A stretch of DNA of 64,000 nucleotides from Apostichopus japonicus (taxonomy: Eukaryota > Echinodermata > Holothuroidea > Aspidochirotida > Stichopodidae), in NCBI RefSeq assembly GCF_037975245.1, contig NC_092568.1, positions 26,656,501 through 26,720,500 on the forward strand, in the 5' to 3' direction. Shown one piece after another: positions 1 to 13,085 of the stretch (positions are counted from its first letter, which is position 1; every line of letters begins with the position of its first letter). The translations under genes and the position numbers were made by a program. Below the pieces are notes generated by a model. That model worked only from the letters and a program-made list of their open reading frames with translations. It made no database searches and had not been told where the DNA came from.

Positions 1-1100
1 TATATAGTATACATTACTATGTCCTATTATGCTTGGCCATACAGTCAACTGTATAATGCTGCAACATACATCAAATACTTGAAGTAGCTGCTTAGGTTTC
101 AATGCAACATATATATATAGTATACAGAGTTACTATTTCCTATTATGCTTGGCTTACTTTAACTGTATAATGCTGCAACATACATCAAATACTTGAAGTA
201 GCTGCTTAGGTTTCATTGCTACCTATATAGCATACATTACTATCCTATTATGCCTGGCCATACAGTCAACTGTATAATGCTGCAACATACATCAAATACT
301 TTAAGTAGCTGCTTAGGTTTCATTGCTACATATATAGTATACAGAGTTATTATGTCCTATTATGCTTGGCCTTACAGTCAACTGTATATTTTAATGCTGG
401 AACATACATCAAATACTTGGAAGAGCTGCTTAGGTTTCATTGCTGCATATATAGTATACAGCGTTACCACAGTATGTCCTATTATGCTTGGCCTTACAGT
501 CAACTGTATAATGCTGCAACATACATCAAATACTTGAAGTAGCTGCTTACAGTTGGTTTCATTGCTACATATATAGTATACAGAGTTAATATGTCCTAGT
601 ATGTTTGGCATTACGTCAACTGTATAATGCTGCAACACACATCAAATACTTGAAGTAGCTGCTTAGGTTACATTGCTACATATATAGTATACAGAGTTAC
701 TATGTCCTATTATGCTTGGCCTTACAGACAACTGTATACTGTAATGCTGCAACATATATCAATACTTGGTAGCTGCTTAGGTTTCATTGCTACATATATA
801 GTATACAGAGTTACTGTGTCCCAGTATGCTTGGCCTTACAGTCAACTGTATATTTTAATGCTGCAACATACATCAAATACTTGGAGGAGCTGCTTAGGTT
901 TCATTGCTACATATATAGTATACAGAGTTACTATGTCCTATTATGCTTGGCCTTACTTCAACTGTATACTGTAATGCTGCAACATATATCAATACTTGGT
1001 AGCTGCTTAGGTTTCATTGCTACATATATAGTATACAGATTACTGTGTCCCAGTATGCTTGGCCTTACAGACAACTGTATAATGCTGTATATACAGAACT
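1..1100. repeat. Satellite-like tandem repeat, ~107-117 bp unit
   Basis: About ten imperfect copies of one unit run from the left edge to about 1100. The landmark GCTGCTTAGG (or a one-base variant) recurs near 87, 201, 308, 425, 542, 658, 772, 889 and 1002, giving spacings of 107-117 bp. Each unit also carries TATATAGTATAC and a TATGCTTGGCC block. Copies differ by small indels such as TATAATG against TATTTTAATG. The open frames across it are by-products of the repetition and are not genes. It lies in intron 6 of the B56 gene and continues beyond the window. Confidence 0.93.
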
Positions 1101-1483
1101 AGTAGTGTACTACATCATCAGCAATATCAATAGTCAAGTTTGAACACATCACACATGGATTGAGTCCACTATAGAAAAGTGCATTTCTCCTTTGTGCTTC
1201 ATGTGAATTAATAAAAGACTACACTACATTCATAATTGTTTGACACTTGAGCATCAGTATAGAAGACGGGATCAACATATTTATTTCATCTTTAGTTGGA
1301 TGTGAACTAAAAAAAAAAAATCTATGCACAAAACCAGCTAAAATATTATTTGATGTAATGAAAATTAAAAATATCAAGGGACCCTGGCAGATTTATTAGT
1401 TACCACACACAGAGATATGTTAACAGTTTTAAAAAATGAAACAAAACTCTCATAACAACTAAAACGAAGAGCTGATTTCTCAC
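1101..1483. other. End of intron 6 with no other feature
   Basis: AT-rich sequence between the satellite and exon 6 of the B56 gene. It begins with the donor GTGAGAAATC directly after exon 6, read on the minus strand. I see nothing else in it. Confidence 0.6.
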
Positions 1484-1543
1484 CTGCCAAGTATTTCCAG
1501 AAGTTCACCAATGCCATTAAAGTGTTCTGTTTCATAGATAAAC
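1484..1543 (-). CDS. PPP2R5E: PP2A B56 regulatory subunit, exon 6
   Basis: This 60 nt exon encodes the motif FIYETEHFNGIGELLEILG, a hallmark of the HEAT-like repeat core of PP2A B56 (B') subunits. The acceptor is a pyrimidine-rich tract ending CTCTTATTAG, and the donor is AG/GTGAGAAATC. It starts with the third base of an Arg codon begun in exon 5 and ends with the first two bases of the next codon, so phase is kept. The 60 nt length agrees with my recollection of the vertebrate exon. B56 subunits bind the PP2A A/C core and bring it to substrates carrying LxxIxE motifs. The following exons, with the C-terminal half, lie beyond position 1. Confidence 0.93.
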
Positions 1544-3673
1544 CTAATAAGAGCAAAAGAAGTGAAGAATATAAGAGGGAGGATTCAACACTGCCAGTAC
1601 TGTACGTCAGGCAGAAACATACATGCACAACAGACACATACGGGCTAAGCTCTTTAATAATGCCTAGCCTTTGCAATGTAGCAGGCAAGTACAAGTGTGA
1701 GGATGAGATAAAAGAGAGTATCATATTAAAAGAAGCAGGAAAAAATCACCATTCATTTCCAATGTTTCACTAAAGTAGAATCTAACAGGGTAGGGGTAGT
1801 GTGAAACCCCGACTTGGACCCCCACCTCCCTCTGGGTAGGGATTGATCATTCCTGCTGGGGGAAGTGTTAATACTAACACAAACTGCATCACATACAGTA
1901 TCACAAAACAAATTGACATGGCTGTAAAACAGCATCATTTTGCATCTAAGCACCCTTAGTTATGCAACAATAGACTCCTCCCCCATGACAATGTTCAATG
2001 AACAGCTCCACATCTTCAGTAAATGCACCCCCCCATGTACAGCCCCCCTGTACAGCCCCCCCCCCATGTACAGCTTGAAATTGAACAATTCCAGGATAAG
2101 AAGGAGCCATAAATGTTAGAACCGATGCTGTGATATGTTGCAGCTTCATCGGGGATGATCTCACTCCCCCCCCCCCCCCCAAAGCATATCACAAGTAGCT
2201 CTCTAGTCAACAGTTCTCAGGACACTCCCTCAACAGATTGCATGCTCTTTTAAGGCCTCTCCTCACTATTAGAATTCAGACCAGTTTTCATCGGAAGAAA
2301 CTGTACTTTGCCCAATTATTACGGCAGTCTGAATACTATAAATCTTTAGAAGTCCTTCACAAGAAGGTGAAATGACAAATGTGCAATGTGAGGGCACCAT
2401 ATGGTGAAATGACTTGATTTGTACTGTTTGAGCATGACCAGGTTTTAAGATTTAAGGTACCTCAAGGGAAAAGAAGCTAAATGGATTTTCTGTGGCATAT
2501 TGGTCAGACTAATAGAAACTTGAAAATTTCATCAGGGAATTTTAAATTTAAATGGATAGATAGAATATAAACAGCAAATATTAAGTTTAATATCACTTTT
2601 AATTTTAATTATTACACTCTTCCTCTTCTTTTGAGAAATAGAAAAATACTTTATATAAAAGAACGAAAAATCAAAGAGTTAACAATTAATCCTTTTGAAG
2701 ATACCAAAACTAAGGAGAAAATCTCCTTGGTATGTATTGGAACTTAAAATTGACACTGATATATTTTGTCAGTGTCCAAATTTTTGTCAGTGTAAAATAT
2801 TGGAAAGTAAAGTTTTAAAGGATGGCCGATGACTAATCAACCCCTGAGGTTGCCAGATGAAATCTTGTGGATCAACCCTGAAAATGCACTCAGTTTGACC
2901 TTTTATTTTAAATCCTATAATTATCTTGGACGACCAATCTGATCAAACAGGAAACCTGAAAAAGAACAGTAAGGTTGCTTGGAGGGCGACCCATCAATAT
3001 GACTTAAAAAATCCTTGGAACAAAATCTAGCCAATAATAGAATCCTTTGATTCATTGTCTTCTCTTCAGTTGTTCAGTAAACTACTAATAAAGTATGCAT
3101 CTCAAAACATGCACATAAGCAGGTATAAACAAGCACATAAGCAGGTATAGTCCAAACAGCTAATATACTTAAATGATGGCACTGAGCAAACATCTGGCTC
3201 CTTTCTGCAATGCGAATAACGGCCCACTTAAAAACATAAACAACACAAAACTTCTAACACTATAATGATATCATCAGTGACGACTATTGCTGAGTTAAGA
3301 CGGGAGGAGTCTACCGAAGACATGACCAGAGAGAGTAAAAACTACCACCATGTGTGAACAAAATTATAATCTTGCAGACAACTTAAAAAAATCATCTCAG
3401 AATCTTCAACAGCGCCATAGAAAAATAAACAGATAAGTAGTGGTGGTCGCATGCATCCTGGTAGGTAAGTGCCTTTAGAGGTTGGTGACAGGTGATATGA
3501 GAGCAAAGTCAATACTGAAATGTTGAAAATACTTTATCATGTAGTTCATGCAGACAAATTCATTGAAACCCTCTAACAGCTGTTGCTGTAAGGAACTTCC
3601 CTAGCTCCATTGCTGTATAAGAGTGTAGGGTCGGGGAATGGGGGGGGGGGAAAGTCATCAATAAAACACTTGC
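1544..3673 (-). other. Intron 5 of the B56 gene, GC-AG type
   Basis: The intron begins (minus strand) GCAAGTGTTT straight after exon 5 and ends CTCTTATTAG. A GC donor is unusual, but CAG/GCAAGT is the classic context for such introns, and no GT donor nearby keeps the frame. Inside are C-rich runs at about 2026-2070, including a repeated CCCATGTACAG, a poly-C run at about 2165-2180 and a poly-G run near 3641-3651. I see no gene in it. Confidence 0.85.
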
Positions 3674-3804
3674 CTGAGGAATATGTGATTAATTTGTTTT
3701 CTAATGAAGGCTCTCAACCCAAGAAATTTGCCATAGATTCTGTGTAAGACGGTCTTCAAGAAATCTCGTTCTCTGGGATCTTCACTGTCGAATAAGTCTA
3801 AAAG
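3674..3804 (-). CDS. PPP2R5E: PP2A B56 regulatory subunit, exon 5 (LxxIxE-binding pocket)
   Basis: This 131 nt exon (43 codons plus two bases) begins [15 protein letters not shown] and continues through [14 protein letters not shown] to INHIFLR. This is the most conserved stretch of the B56 family. In structures of human B56-gamma, the His, Arg, Tyr and Arg of [11 protein letters not shown] form the pocket that grips LxxIxE peptides, and all four are present here. The acceptor is CTATCTATGTGCAG and follows exon 4 in phase 0. The exon ends CTCAG and is followed by GCAAGT, a GC donor. The Arg codon is split 2+1 with exon 6. Nothing in it looks damaged. Confidence 0.96.
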
Positions 3805-6800
3805 CTGCACATAGATAGAGAGAGAGAGAGATGGAGAGAGTAAATAAAACAAGATCATGTTTCAGAAATTTGCAGTATTAACCTAGCCAGCAAATTTCAT
3901 CTGTATGTATTAGAAATATGCTTAAGGCACCTTTCCTTTGTGTATCTTTTAACATAGATCTGTCTGTTACTTTCAGGAAACGAAACCTACAACCTGCTCG
4001 AGAATGAAAGAGACCCTTTATAAAGATTTAAGAAAAAAAAATTTTGATTATAAAAAAAAAAAAAAAAACCTATACATGATACAAGATTTCTGTGACTATT
4101 CCTGAAGATTAGCAATGCTATACATTGTTCTGTCATCAGACACTTTTCTACAGCAATCAACACATGCAAACTAGGCCAGGGTAAACAGCCCTCAGGATCA
4201 ATTAGGAATGTTCCCAAGCTTGTTTTACGTTGTTGCCTCGCTGGGTTACCGTTGACGAGCCGCCGAGCTGCCAGCTCTTGTTTTTATGACCTTCCGGTGC
4301 TCGAGCCGGGCATCATTTATCAGTCGACTATTTTCCCATTTCTCAAATTGTTTAGTCAGCCTCTCTGTGTATATCAAGTCACATTCGGGTAGAGGGTACT
4401 AAAGCTATGTACGTAGAGGAATGAGAAGCCACCGTAGGTTTGAAAGGAAAAATAAGCAGGATGGATGTAAGGCTCTATATATATTTAGCAACGAACATAC
4501 TCGCGGTGCGCTTTTGTTGATAGAAGGCAAAAATTTGTGATGATGTTAAGATGATTGACTAGGCCCTGTATTTGTGATCCATCAAAGAAACTTTGCAAAC
4601 TAATATACAAACGTCGAACACAGTGCAACTATGAAATCTCAAAAGTCAACCACTGTTGGAACATTAATGCATAATTTCTTGAGTGTAAAAGCGACCATCA
4701 CATTTAGTCCCTTCAAATTTTTGCATTTATTTTCTATTTTTATTTTAAATAACCATTTTAACTGCAGGACCATTTGTAACATAAATGTGTATTTGCTTTG
4801 ATCTGGATCAGAGAACTGCTCAAACACAAAACCATCAAAACCATCATTGCAAGTAAGACGCCATTCGTGAAACTAAAGTGGTCACTTTCCACGTTCTATT
4901 CCGTCAATAACCATATAAAGTGAATTCTTTAATGTAAACCTAATAACTACTGTTTGCTACATAGTTAAGGACTACAACTTTAACATCGTTACCTTCTCAG
5001 AAACTGAGCTTTAATCTGAACTGCAAGAATGAACACAGTTATAATGCATTAACATTTTACATCTACCCAGACTAAAAGATTTTGCCTCAAACTGCAGCAT
5101 CCATAGGCTATCCAAATGAACGACAAAATATTGCTTTAAAATTCCGAGAGACCTGTTGAAGAACAAACTCCCAATTATGTCACATTTTTACCCTCTATTT
5201 CAGTATATCAATCTGACTAATCTATATTTGCCTTCAACCATTTTTGACAGTCGCAACTTTCTTTCCTTTTTCTGTGAACGACACTTACGAGCTGCTAATC
5301 ACACCTAAATGGCAAATCCTTGCAGGCGGTGCTGAAAGAAAAAATAGTTGATGTGTGTACTGTACGTGTGAGAGGAAGCCAATTTGATATCATGTTTAAC
5401 TGACATAACTGTAACTATACCGCAGTTGTAATGGTAGTCTGTGGTAAAAAATAAATAATTGAAGGATTCAGATGGTGAAAGCTTTTTGAATTACTTTTGG
5501 GTGCGCTTTTTATAGTAACTGCTGCTTCAATTTAAAGCTGCGTTTACAGTTGGCTAGTATTAGTTTGTGTCACTCTAACCAAGCCAGGTATTGGATACTC
5601 CCCAACACAACTATAACATCTATGTAGCTCTATGTCAAATTGTCTTGTTGATCCCAATCGGAGAGTTAAACCCTGCAATGTTCAAAGTTTGTGTCTCACA
5701 AATTTAACATAATTATTCTTTTGTTTTCATATAAAAACCTTATACCCCATTTTATTGTTCCTGATGTAGTTTTTGATGGACTGAGGTAGCATTTACAAAT
5801 GTTTTGAGATACCTAATTTATTCGTCCTTAGAAATACTCATCGAACCGTATCACCAAATTGTAGTGAATTCAAAGACAGATGCAGCTTTAATGGCCCTTA
5901 AAGCAAACTTGACAATTATACTTCCCCTTTCTATTGACTTGGTCTGCTTAAGTTTACGTTTAATCTATTTCAGACATGTTCAAAACTGACGATCTGATCG
6001 GTATTCTCGTGCAAGTAAACTTTAATTTGCACAGTCTCCAAAATTGAATTGCATAATTTGGAGACCCTCTGGTGCATGGTATTGTTTATCATCTGTACTG
6101 CTACATGTACTGTTCTGTGCGGTCTTCATACAACACAGCAGCTGTCCTCATGCTTTGTAAGCCATACATCCTCAATTGTTCAATAAGCTCGTTTATGCGA
6201 TCTAATCAACTATAGTATACTTAATCAGCATTGACCTTTCTCTGGGAGAAGCGATAAGTTTGTATGATCAAGGCCAACTCCTAATGTAATTATCATACCA
6301 TGCAGGTTGCAGTGCTCTGAAACTAGCTTATGGCCAAGTTCTGGCATGAAATCACCCTATACTGCAGTTGTATGTATACATCATAAACGAGAGCAGCTTT
6401 GGGAACATATGCATGACTTGATCCCACTAGCACTCAAAACGATGTCTTGATGATAAAAAAATCTAAAAATCCTGTCCAATGAGACATTCAATATGTAGCC
6501 TGACAACAGTTCACTCTTACAATCATCTGCATCACATTTTAGAAGTAAACTGTCATTTACACACAAAGTCAGCACAAGAGGTCGATATGTGTGGATTCCA
6601 AAAGTTACTACTTATGTGTGAAATTCCTCAGCAATTGCAAGATTTCATGTTATGGTCATTAAGTGGCCTCAATTTGAGGATGAATCTTTTGCTCTCTAAA
6701 CCTTAATAGAGGAATACATGTATTCTATGCATACTTCCAACAGTTTGAATAAAGTACACAAGATCATAGGTTATGTGAGACTTAACAGCAGGTTTGCATT

Positions 6801-8555
6801 TTACCATATCTAACCATGCAGGGACATTGCAAGTATTACAGACAACTCATGCAGTGGCCAAGAGTAGAGTAGGGTATTACACAATCAATTCTCCAACTAT
6901 ATAGTCAATATTCCACTATTTTCCTTCACTATTTAGTTTTTTAGTCTTTTTTTTTTTATTGATTATGCTCTCTCTTTCTCTTGCTATCTTGTTTATCAGT
7001 GTGCATTTTTTTTTTTTTTTGTTGCACAAATATTCCTTGTTCCTTTTTGTTCATCTGTGGTGAGGAAGGGCACATGTTTACAAAGCTTTACTATCTAATG
7101 AGTGTCCTCCTAAATCCACTCAATCAGCTTTTGTTATATCACTAACTTTCAGAATTCCAGATCCGCTCTGATGTGTGACTTGAAGATATATCTACATCCA
7201 AAACTATTAAACCTTAAAAGAATTTTTGGTCTTGAAATAAGTTTGTTGCTATGGAAAGATTTTGTGACTTTTCATTGCCAGGCATGTTTCTATCTGACAC
7301 TTCGAAGAGAGTGGGAGAGAGGGGGGGGGGGGGGTGGCAGTTTCTAACAATATGAATAATCTGCATGATCATATGATACAAGTAATTTGGCACAGAGGAT
7401 ACTAATTTGCAATTTAAAGACAAAAATCTTGCTTTTCTCTTGAGGTAAGTGCTACTTCAAATCACATGCAGATTATGGAGCAGCTGAACAGTGAATATAT
7501 ACTTAATAATTTATTCGGTTTATATAGACTAAAGGCTTACCATCAACTACTTACCACGGCTGTGTAAGATATCATTAGCATTGCATGTTTGTGTTATTGC
7601 TACAAGGAAATACTTTGGGCTGCCCTTTTGCTCTTGAGCAAACTCAGATAGAGAAAAAATAAAGATGTGTACAAGAGGTTTTGAGACTTGATATTTGGCC
7701 TTGTAACATTTACTTCAAAGTGTTTCATACTTACACCATAAATTTTACAAAACTAATTGTTAAGTCTTAGCGGAAACACTAAAAGTCACGGGTGACAGAA
7801 ATGACATTTGAAAATCAAGAGGGGAAAGATTCTCTTTAAAGCAAGTCATATAACTTTTGAACAGTGTTGTAATAGGTTGTACTAGCTAATGCTCATTTAG
7901 CTCGAATTTTACTGAATGTTTACTTGTTAAGGCAATGAAAAGAAATCGGCAGCGCTTCCTACTCATCTTTTGTTGTGTTTTTTGAATCAAGTTGTAAAAA
8001 AATTGCAAAGCTGCTGGATATTGCTCAGAATTTAACATTTAGTTCTTCCCTCGTCTCTCTTCGTTAAACCAGCTTTCTGTATCGGCATCCGAGTATCCAT
8101 GAGACTGCCAAGATTTACAATAATCAACGCAAAAGGCTACTTTAAGGTGAAAAGGGGTATTTTGCCCAGCGGTCATACATATGGCAATGGGATTAAATGT
8201 GTAGCATCACCACTTCACTACTTGATACTGTGCAAATTCTGTTTATTATAATCTATAAGCAAAGCAAAGTAGTGATTAATTGCTCACAGCTTTCTGGAAC
8301 AAAAGAGCTGATTGCTTAAAGCCAAATCATGGTCTTGCCGTTCCTTTGAGGATCAAAAATTTAATGCGAACTTGAGTGAGTACTGCCAGAAGGTGAAATA
8401 ATCATGAAAATTTTTGACAAGTGGACATAATTTAGCAATGAAAGAGGAACTCAGGAATTGTTTTGATTTACATCCGTTTGCTCTAAGGAGAGAGCCTCTA
8501 ATTCTTAAGCAGAAGGTAGAAACAAACAAAGAAGAAAAAACAATGTCATACTTAC
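3805..8555 (-). other. Intron 4 of the B56 gene
   Basis: GT-AG intron of 4.75 kb, with donor GTAAGTATGA at the right edge. A GC- and CpG-rich patch lies at about 4225-4330 in otherwise AT-rich DNA. There are A/T homopolymers (near 4053-4068, 6948-6957 and 7008-7020) and a G run at about 7322-7334. I recognise no gene or transposon in it. Confidence 0.75.
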
Positions 8556-8648
8556 TTGTAAAACAAATTTTTGGTCTATGTACCTTTTGGCTACACTTGG
8601 TTTAAAATCTGGAACTTCTAGAAACCTTAAGAAAAATTCATAAGCGAT
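8556..8648 (-). CDS. PPP2R5E: PP2A B56 regulatory subunit, exon 4
   Basis: A 93 nt, 31-codon phase-0 exon encoding [15 protein letters not shown] followed by [16 protein letters not shown], the conserved helical repeat that precedes [14 protein letters not shown] in B56 proteins. The acceptor lies after a pyrimidine tract ending CTTCTTCCAG, and the donor is CAA/GTAAGTATG. Both ends meet the neighbouring exons in frame. The residues match the family at nearly every conserved position, with no stop or frameshift. It contributes to the concave face of the solenoid that contacts the PP2A scaffold and substrates; that role comes from family knowledge. Confidence 0.95.
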
Positions 8649-9482
8649 CTGGAAGAAGGAAAATGAAAACAACAACAACGATGGAATAAATATGTAGCAA
8701 AATATAAAGCAAAGGTTACAAATTTTCTTCACAGTTCTCTTGGAGATTGCTGTTACTAGAATTTTAAGTGTGTTCTCTAACAGAATGCTGCTGCTGGAAT
8801 AGAGCTACAGTATGTCTCTAAATCCATCCTTGTACAACTGGCACTCACAGCATTGGCGAGAGGGTAGGAACAATTATGGATCAGAAGTAGGGGTTGTCTG
8901 ATTGTGTAAATGGATGGCTATAGGCCCTCATTTGGTATAGATTAGTTCTACATGTATGTATAAAGGATGAAAATTAAGGGACATTGGTACCTAAACTGGT
9001 CCTTTGTTAGTGTCAGCTATAAATAAGGACCCCCATTAATGGTCACTGATTGGTCCCATCCTGTCGCATGATAAGTAGTCCCATGTGACAAATTCCTCCT
9101 AGAGTTGTGTTTAATAGATAATAACCTCTGCACTGGTCAGGGAATGGTACATGATGGATATACAATGGTTAACAAACTTGTCGACTATAATGGTAATGAA
9201 TTAGTGCCACATTGGTCAGACACTGGTCATGAAGGACTAAAGGACCACATGTCATTGATTACTATGATTAGTCAATTATTATTGGATGGAAAGTCCTTCT
9301 CTACATGTAACAAATAACTAACCATTCAGAACTTGAAGGTTTGGATCCATAACATGAATTTATGTTGTCACTGCATAAATGAGTATCATGAATTATAGTG
9401 ACGAAAAGAGTGTTTGAATCTTCTAACATTGACTAAAAAACTCTGTAAAAAAACATGGATTTGATGCTATGTTCTAGCTTAC
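8649..9482 (-). other. Intron 3 of the B56 gene
   Basis: The shortest intron visible (834 bp), GT-AG, with donor CAA/GTAAGCTAG. It contains no recognisable element. Confidence 0.8.
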
Positions 9483-9584
9483 TTGTATATGAGGCCAGGA
9501 TGCTTCCAATGTGGGATCATCTTCTTCTGGATCAAATTCTGGATTATCACTTGGAGGCAGAGTTCTGAAAATATTGCATGCTAC
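9483..9584 (-). CDS. PPP2R5E: PP2A B56 regulatory subunit, exon 3 (acidic loop)
   Basis: A 102 nt, 34-codon phase-0 exon encoding [18 protein letters not shown], then [16 protein letters not shown]. The acidic [12 protein letters not shown] loop is diagnostic of B56. In human PPP2R5D the corresponding Glu-rich loop is a hotspot for neurodevelopmental missense variants, which shows its functional weight. The acceptor is TTTGTCTTGACAG and the donor CAA/GTAAGC. The exon is too short to stand out as a long reading frame and was found by reading the minus strand between exons 4 and 2. Confidence 0.95.
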
Positions 9585-12500
9585 CTGTCAAGACAAAAAT
9601 GAACACAACGCACTTTGATCGTACTGATATCGTAGCTCTATCAACCAATTTAATTCGTTCCATTTATATCGATAAATATTTGACATATAAGTTTCTTTTC
9701 CCTTCATTCCATTTCAGGTCACTAACTAAATCTTCACCCAATACCATTGTCTGATCGCCTGCTACGAGGCCTGACGTACAACCACCAATACAACAACCTT
9801 CAGTAAACCTGTTTTTGGGGGGTTTATTGGTCAACATACTTCTCACAATTAGTTTGGAATAATGTTGTTATTGAAAAAGTAATTTTAACATTATGAACAT
9901 GCAATCATTTTCCCCATCATTCTTATATAACTCATTTCAAACGTTTCCACCACAATTCCACTCCTCTCGAGGAAGTTTCCCTCCCCCTCAGGCGCTGTTT
10001 GATTCTTAATATTCATTATACATTCCAATGCGCAGTACTACCTGTATATGATTTATTCCCATGCAGTGCAGCTCAAACCGCTGTTACTACGCTGGTTTTT
10101 GGGGTGCCAAAACCTAAGTGCTAGCTGCAAGATTCTATGTTATTAATAGGAAGAGCAATCTAGCTAAAACCTACTCGGAAGCGGACTAAGAGAAATCTAC
10201 ACCAAAGGCAGAGAGATTGGTAAATCATTTTTACGAGCAATGACACTACAGCAAGATGGTGTGCAGTGTCACATTTAGTGAAATGCATTAAGCCCTGAGG
10301 GGGAGAAAAAATGCAACCCTATACACTGAGGTGGCTGATAATGAGGAAAAACTATTCTCCACCAGTCTTAAATAAGTTAGACATTTTTTGCTCCATTTTA
10401 AAAAAAAAAAAAAATTGTAAAAGAACTGGCAATTGATTTGAGCGGTATAAACAGTCTTTTAAGACATGCACAGGTCGATACTTGGAAATGACCGACAATA
10501 TTAAAAGATACCGATGTGTACAGTACACACAGACGAGTTACACTGGTTCAACAATGACTATACTGTAAATTTAGCTGCTTTTGAGATTTTTACGTAGTTG
10601 TCTGCATTTGGCTTGAAGTTTTAACACACTTACCAAGTAATAATCCAAATTAGATTGTTATTGATTTAAAAAAAAAGACACCTTGGTGAGTTCTCTCACC
10701 AATTGAAACATTAATTAATAAGTGTTTATTAAATACTCCATTTGATTCAATCAAATTTATCACCAATTGCACAGTTAGCATCTTCATAAGATATTTGATC
10801 ACATACAAAAAGCAAATTTTTGGAAATTTCCATTTTCTAATTCATTACTTGATATGAAACTGCCTTATAGCCAAGCTACTATTATTATGTACTTCTTATT
10901 ATAAAAATAGATTTAAACTTTTGACCACCAAAATTTTATTTACTGAAGAAAATAACCCCCAGGATGCTTCCAGTTACTGTATCAAGGTGAAGCACATGCA
11001 TGCAGCCTCACTCCTTAGCAAGTGTATACATAAAAAATGCCAAAAACAGAAAAGGAAAAAAAAGTGCACTTACTGTACAAGATAATATCTTTGTACAAAA
11101 TCTCTTGAGGAAACACTTATACTCTCACTTCCAACATATGCTAAGTCTTTCGACAGACCTTTTTTGGATTTGAGTCTGTGTTAGTTGGGCTTTCAATATT
11201 TAATTGTGTGTTTGACAAGTAATATTTCTGTCTATAAAGTCTCTGCAAATTTGATTTCATCCATGGATAAAAGAACTTACACAGTGTGACTGTCACTCAT
11301 CTTTGTTTACAATACCAATAACAGTTCATTATAATTCTTAATCTCACAAACACTGCTCTGGATTCAAGGCTGTTTGTTCTATACAGCTGATACTGTACAT
11401 GTATCAATTTTTTTTAACAATTTTTTTTTTTTATAATGATGAACAGCTATTTTGAAAATAATGTAGAATTAACGTTCGAACCTCAAAACCTGTCATGTCT
11501 GAATTCGAGGGAAAGAATTAAGACAGAAACTGTACTACATGTAAAACTTCTATCATGTATTTTATTTGTTCACTGTAAGTGTCCAATGCGATGTACATGT
11601 AATAGACAATATGACACTCATATTTTTATTCTACAAAACTATCTTCATAAACCAATTTAGAATCATTCATCTGCTGATGCTGAAGGCCAAACTTTGACAC
11701 AAATTATATGCAAAAGATGTATTTGGTAAACTTTAATCAGTTTAAACTTTAATCAGTTTTTCTATTTGACGATGAATAAACCCTGATAACGTACAAAATG
11801 ATCAATGTACGCATTTTTTGCTGACATCAACTGCTCATCAAAACATGATAATTTTGTGAAGGAGTGCTCAAGATGGGGGGAGAAGGAATCCTCTAAGTTT
11901 GCACAAATGTGAAATTTATCGACCATCTTTACTGAATAACTCCAACATGAAGGTAGACCGGACGTGTTTAATTTTACTTACCAACAGACTTATATTTAGT
12001 ATTAGTATTTATAGCAGCAAGTAGATGTATCAACTAGTTATAATGTCTACTTTAAACTGAAAGTGAATGGAATCTCCTGCCTGAAAGAAATAGGTGGACA
12101 ATGCATGGATCCATTTGAATTTATACTAGAATTTCCCAAGTTAACTAATAATTCTAGCAACCCACTCACTAACCACTCCACCCTCTCATCACTCCTTTCT
12201 CTCCCCCCCCCCATCATCACTTCCTGCATTCCATCCCTCAGGGTGTCACCATAGCGAGCTAGCAACAAGTGGTTGTTCACTAATGCACATCATGCATGTA
12301 ATTTGGTCAGCCTTCTACCGCAGTACGATTCAACCAAATAACGCTCAAGATATGAGTATTATTAGTTTTTGAATTCAAAGTCTGACTTCAATATATGACG
12401 GACTTTGGTCTAAAATGTTTGGATGTGACTTTATAGTCAAAATACAAGGGTCAGCAACATGTTATTACCCTACATGCATGGTGTACTATATGTAAATACA

Positions 12501-12724
12501 TGCCTGGTCATTTAATTACCCTGTTTCACAGCGATGAAATGTAAACAATGTTCTATAGAGAGCATAAAGAGTGTCACTATCATTACAACCTGTCATATTA
12601 TTCTTCCTCCAAGATGGACTGTTTACAAGGGGAACTTGAAATCAGGCGCATCAATCATGAAACGCATACTTTTTATCTTCTTACATTTGTCAAGATGAAA
12701 ACTCAAAACTTGCCTGGTGTGCTG

Positions 12725-12766
12725 TACAGTAGGTATATAATTTATGAATGACAATACCTGTCTCCA
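12725..12766 (+). repeat. Weak relic of a DIRS-type end
   Basis: The segment GAATGACAATACCTGTCTCC resembles the outer end of the intact element at 24510 (ACGAGTGACGAGCTTACCTGTCTCC) at most positions over about 30 bp, and the preceding TATATAATTTAT matches poorly. It may be a decayed solo end or chance similarity. Confidence 0.3.
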
Positions 12767-12930
12767 ATCAAAGTACGCACCCCACTATACCTTAATGAAC
12801 GTATCAAAGATGATAAAATGTTAGCACTCTGTCCCTCTGACCCACTTCCAGGTCAATACCCACTTCCTCTTCTTGAATCTATCATTCTGATCAGTGTTTA
12901 CATGTGTTATCTGGTATCCTATTGCAAAAT

Positions 12931-13085
12931 GATATGCAAAAGTGGCAAATTGTTTGCAAAAAGAGGTAAATTATACGCAATAGTGGGCAAATTATATGCA
13001 AAAGTGGGGTAAATTATATGCAAAAGGCGGTAAATTATATGCAATATTGGGCAAATTATATGCAAAAGTGGGCAAATTGCTAGAC
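12931..13085. repeat. Minisatellite, 21-22 bp unit
   Basis: About seven copies of a unit like TATGCAAAAGTGGGCAAATTA in direct tandem, with variation in the G-run (GTGGCA, GTGGGGTA, GGCGGTA). It lies in intron 2 and is non-coding. Confidence 0.9.

Noticed and set aside
250-1102. Several overlapping 90-95 codon frames
   Set aside because: They are the ~114 bp satellite read in different frames; the peptides repeat with the DNA.
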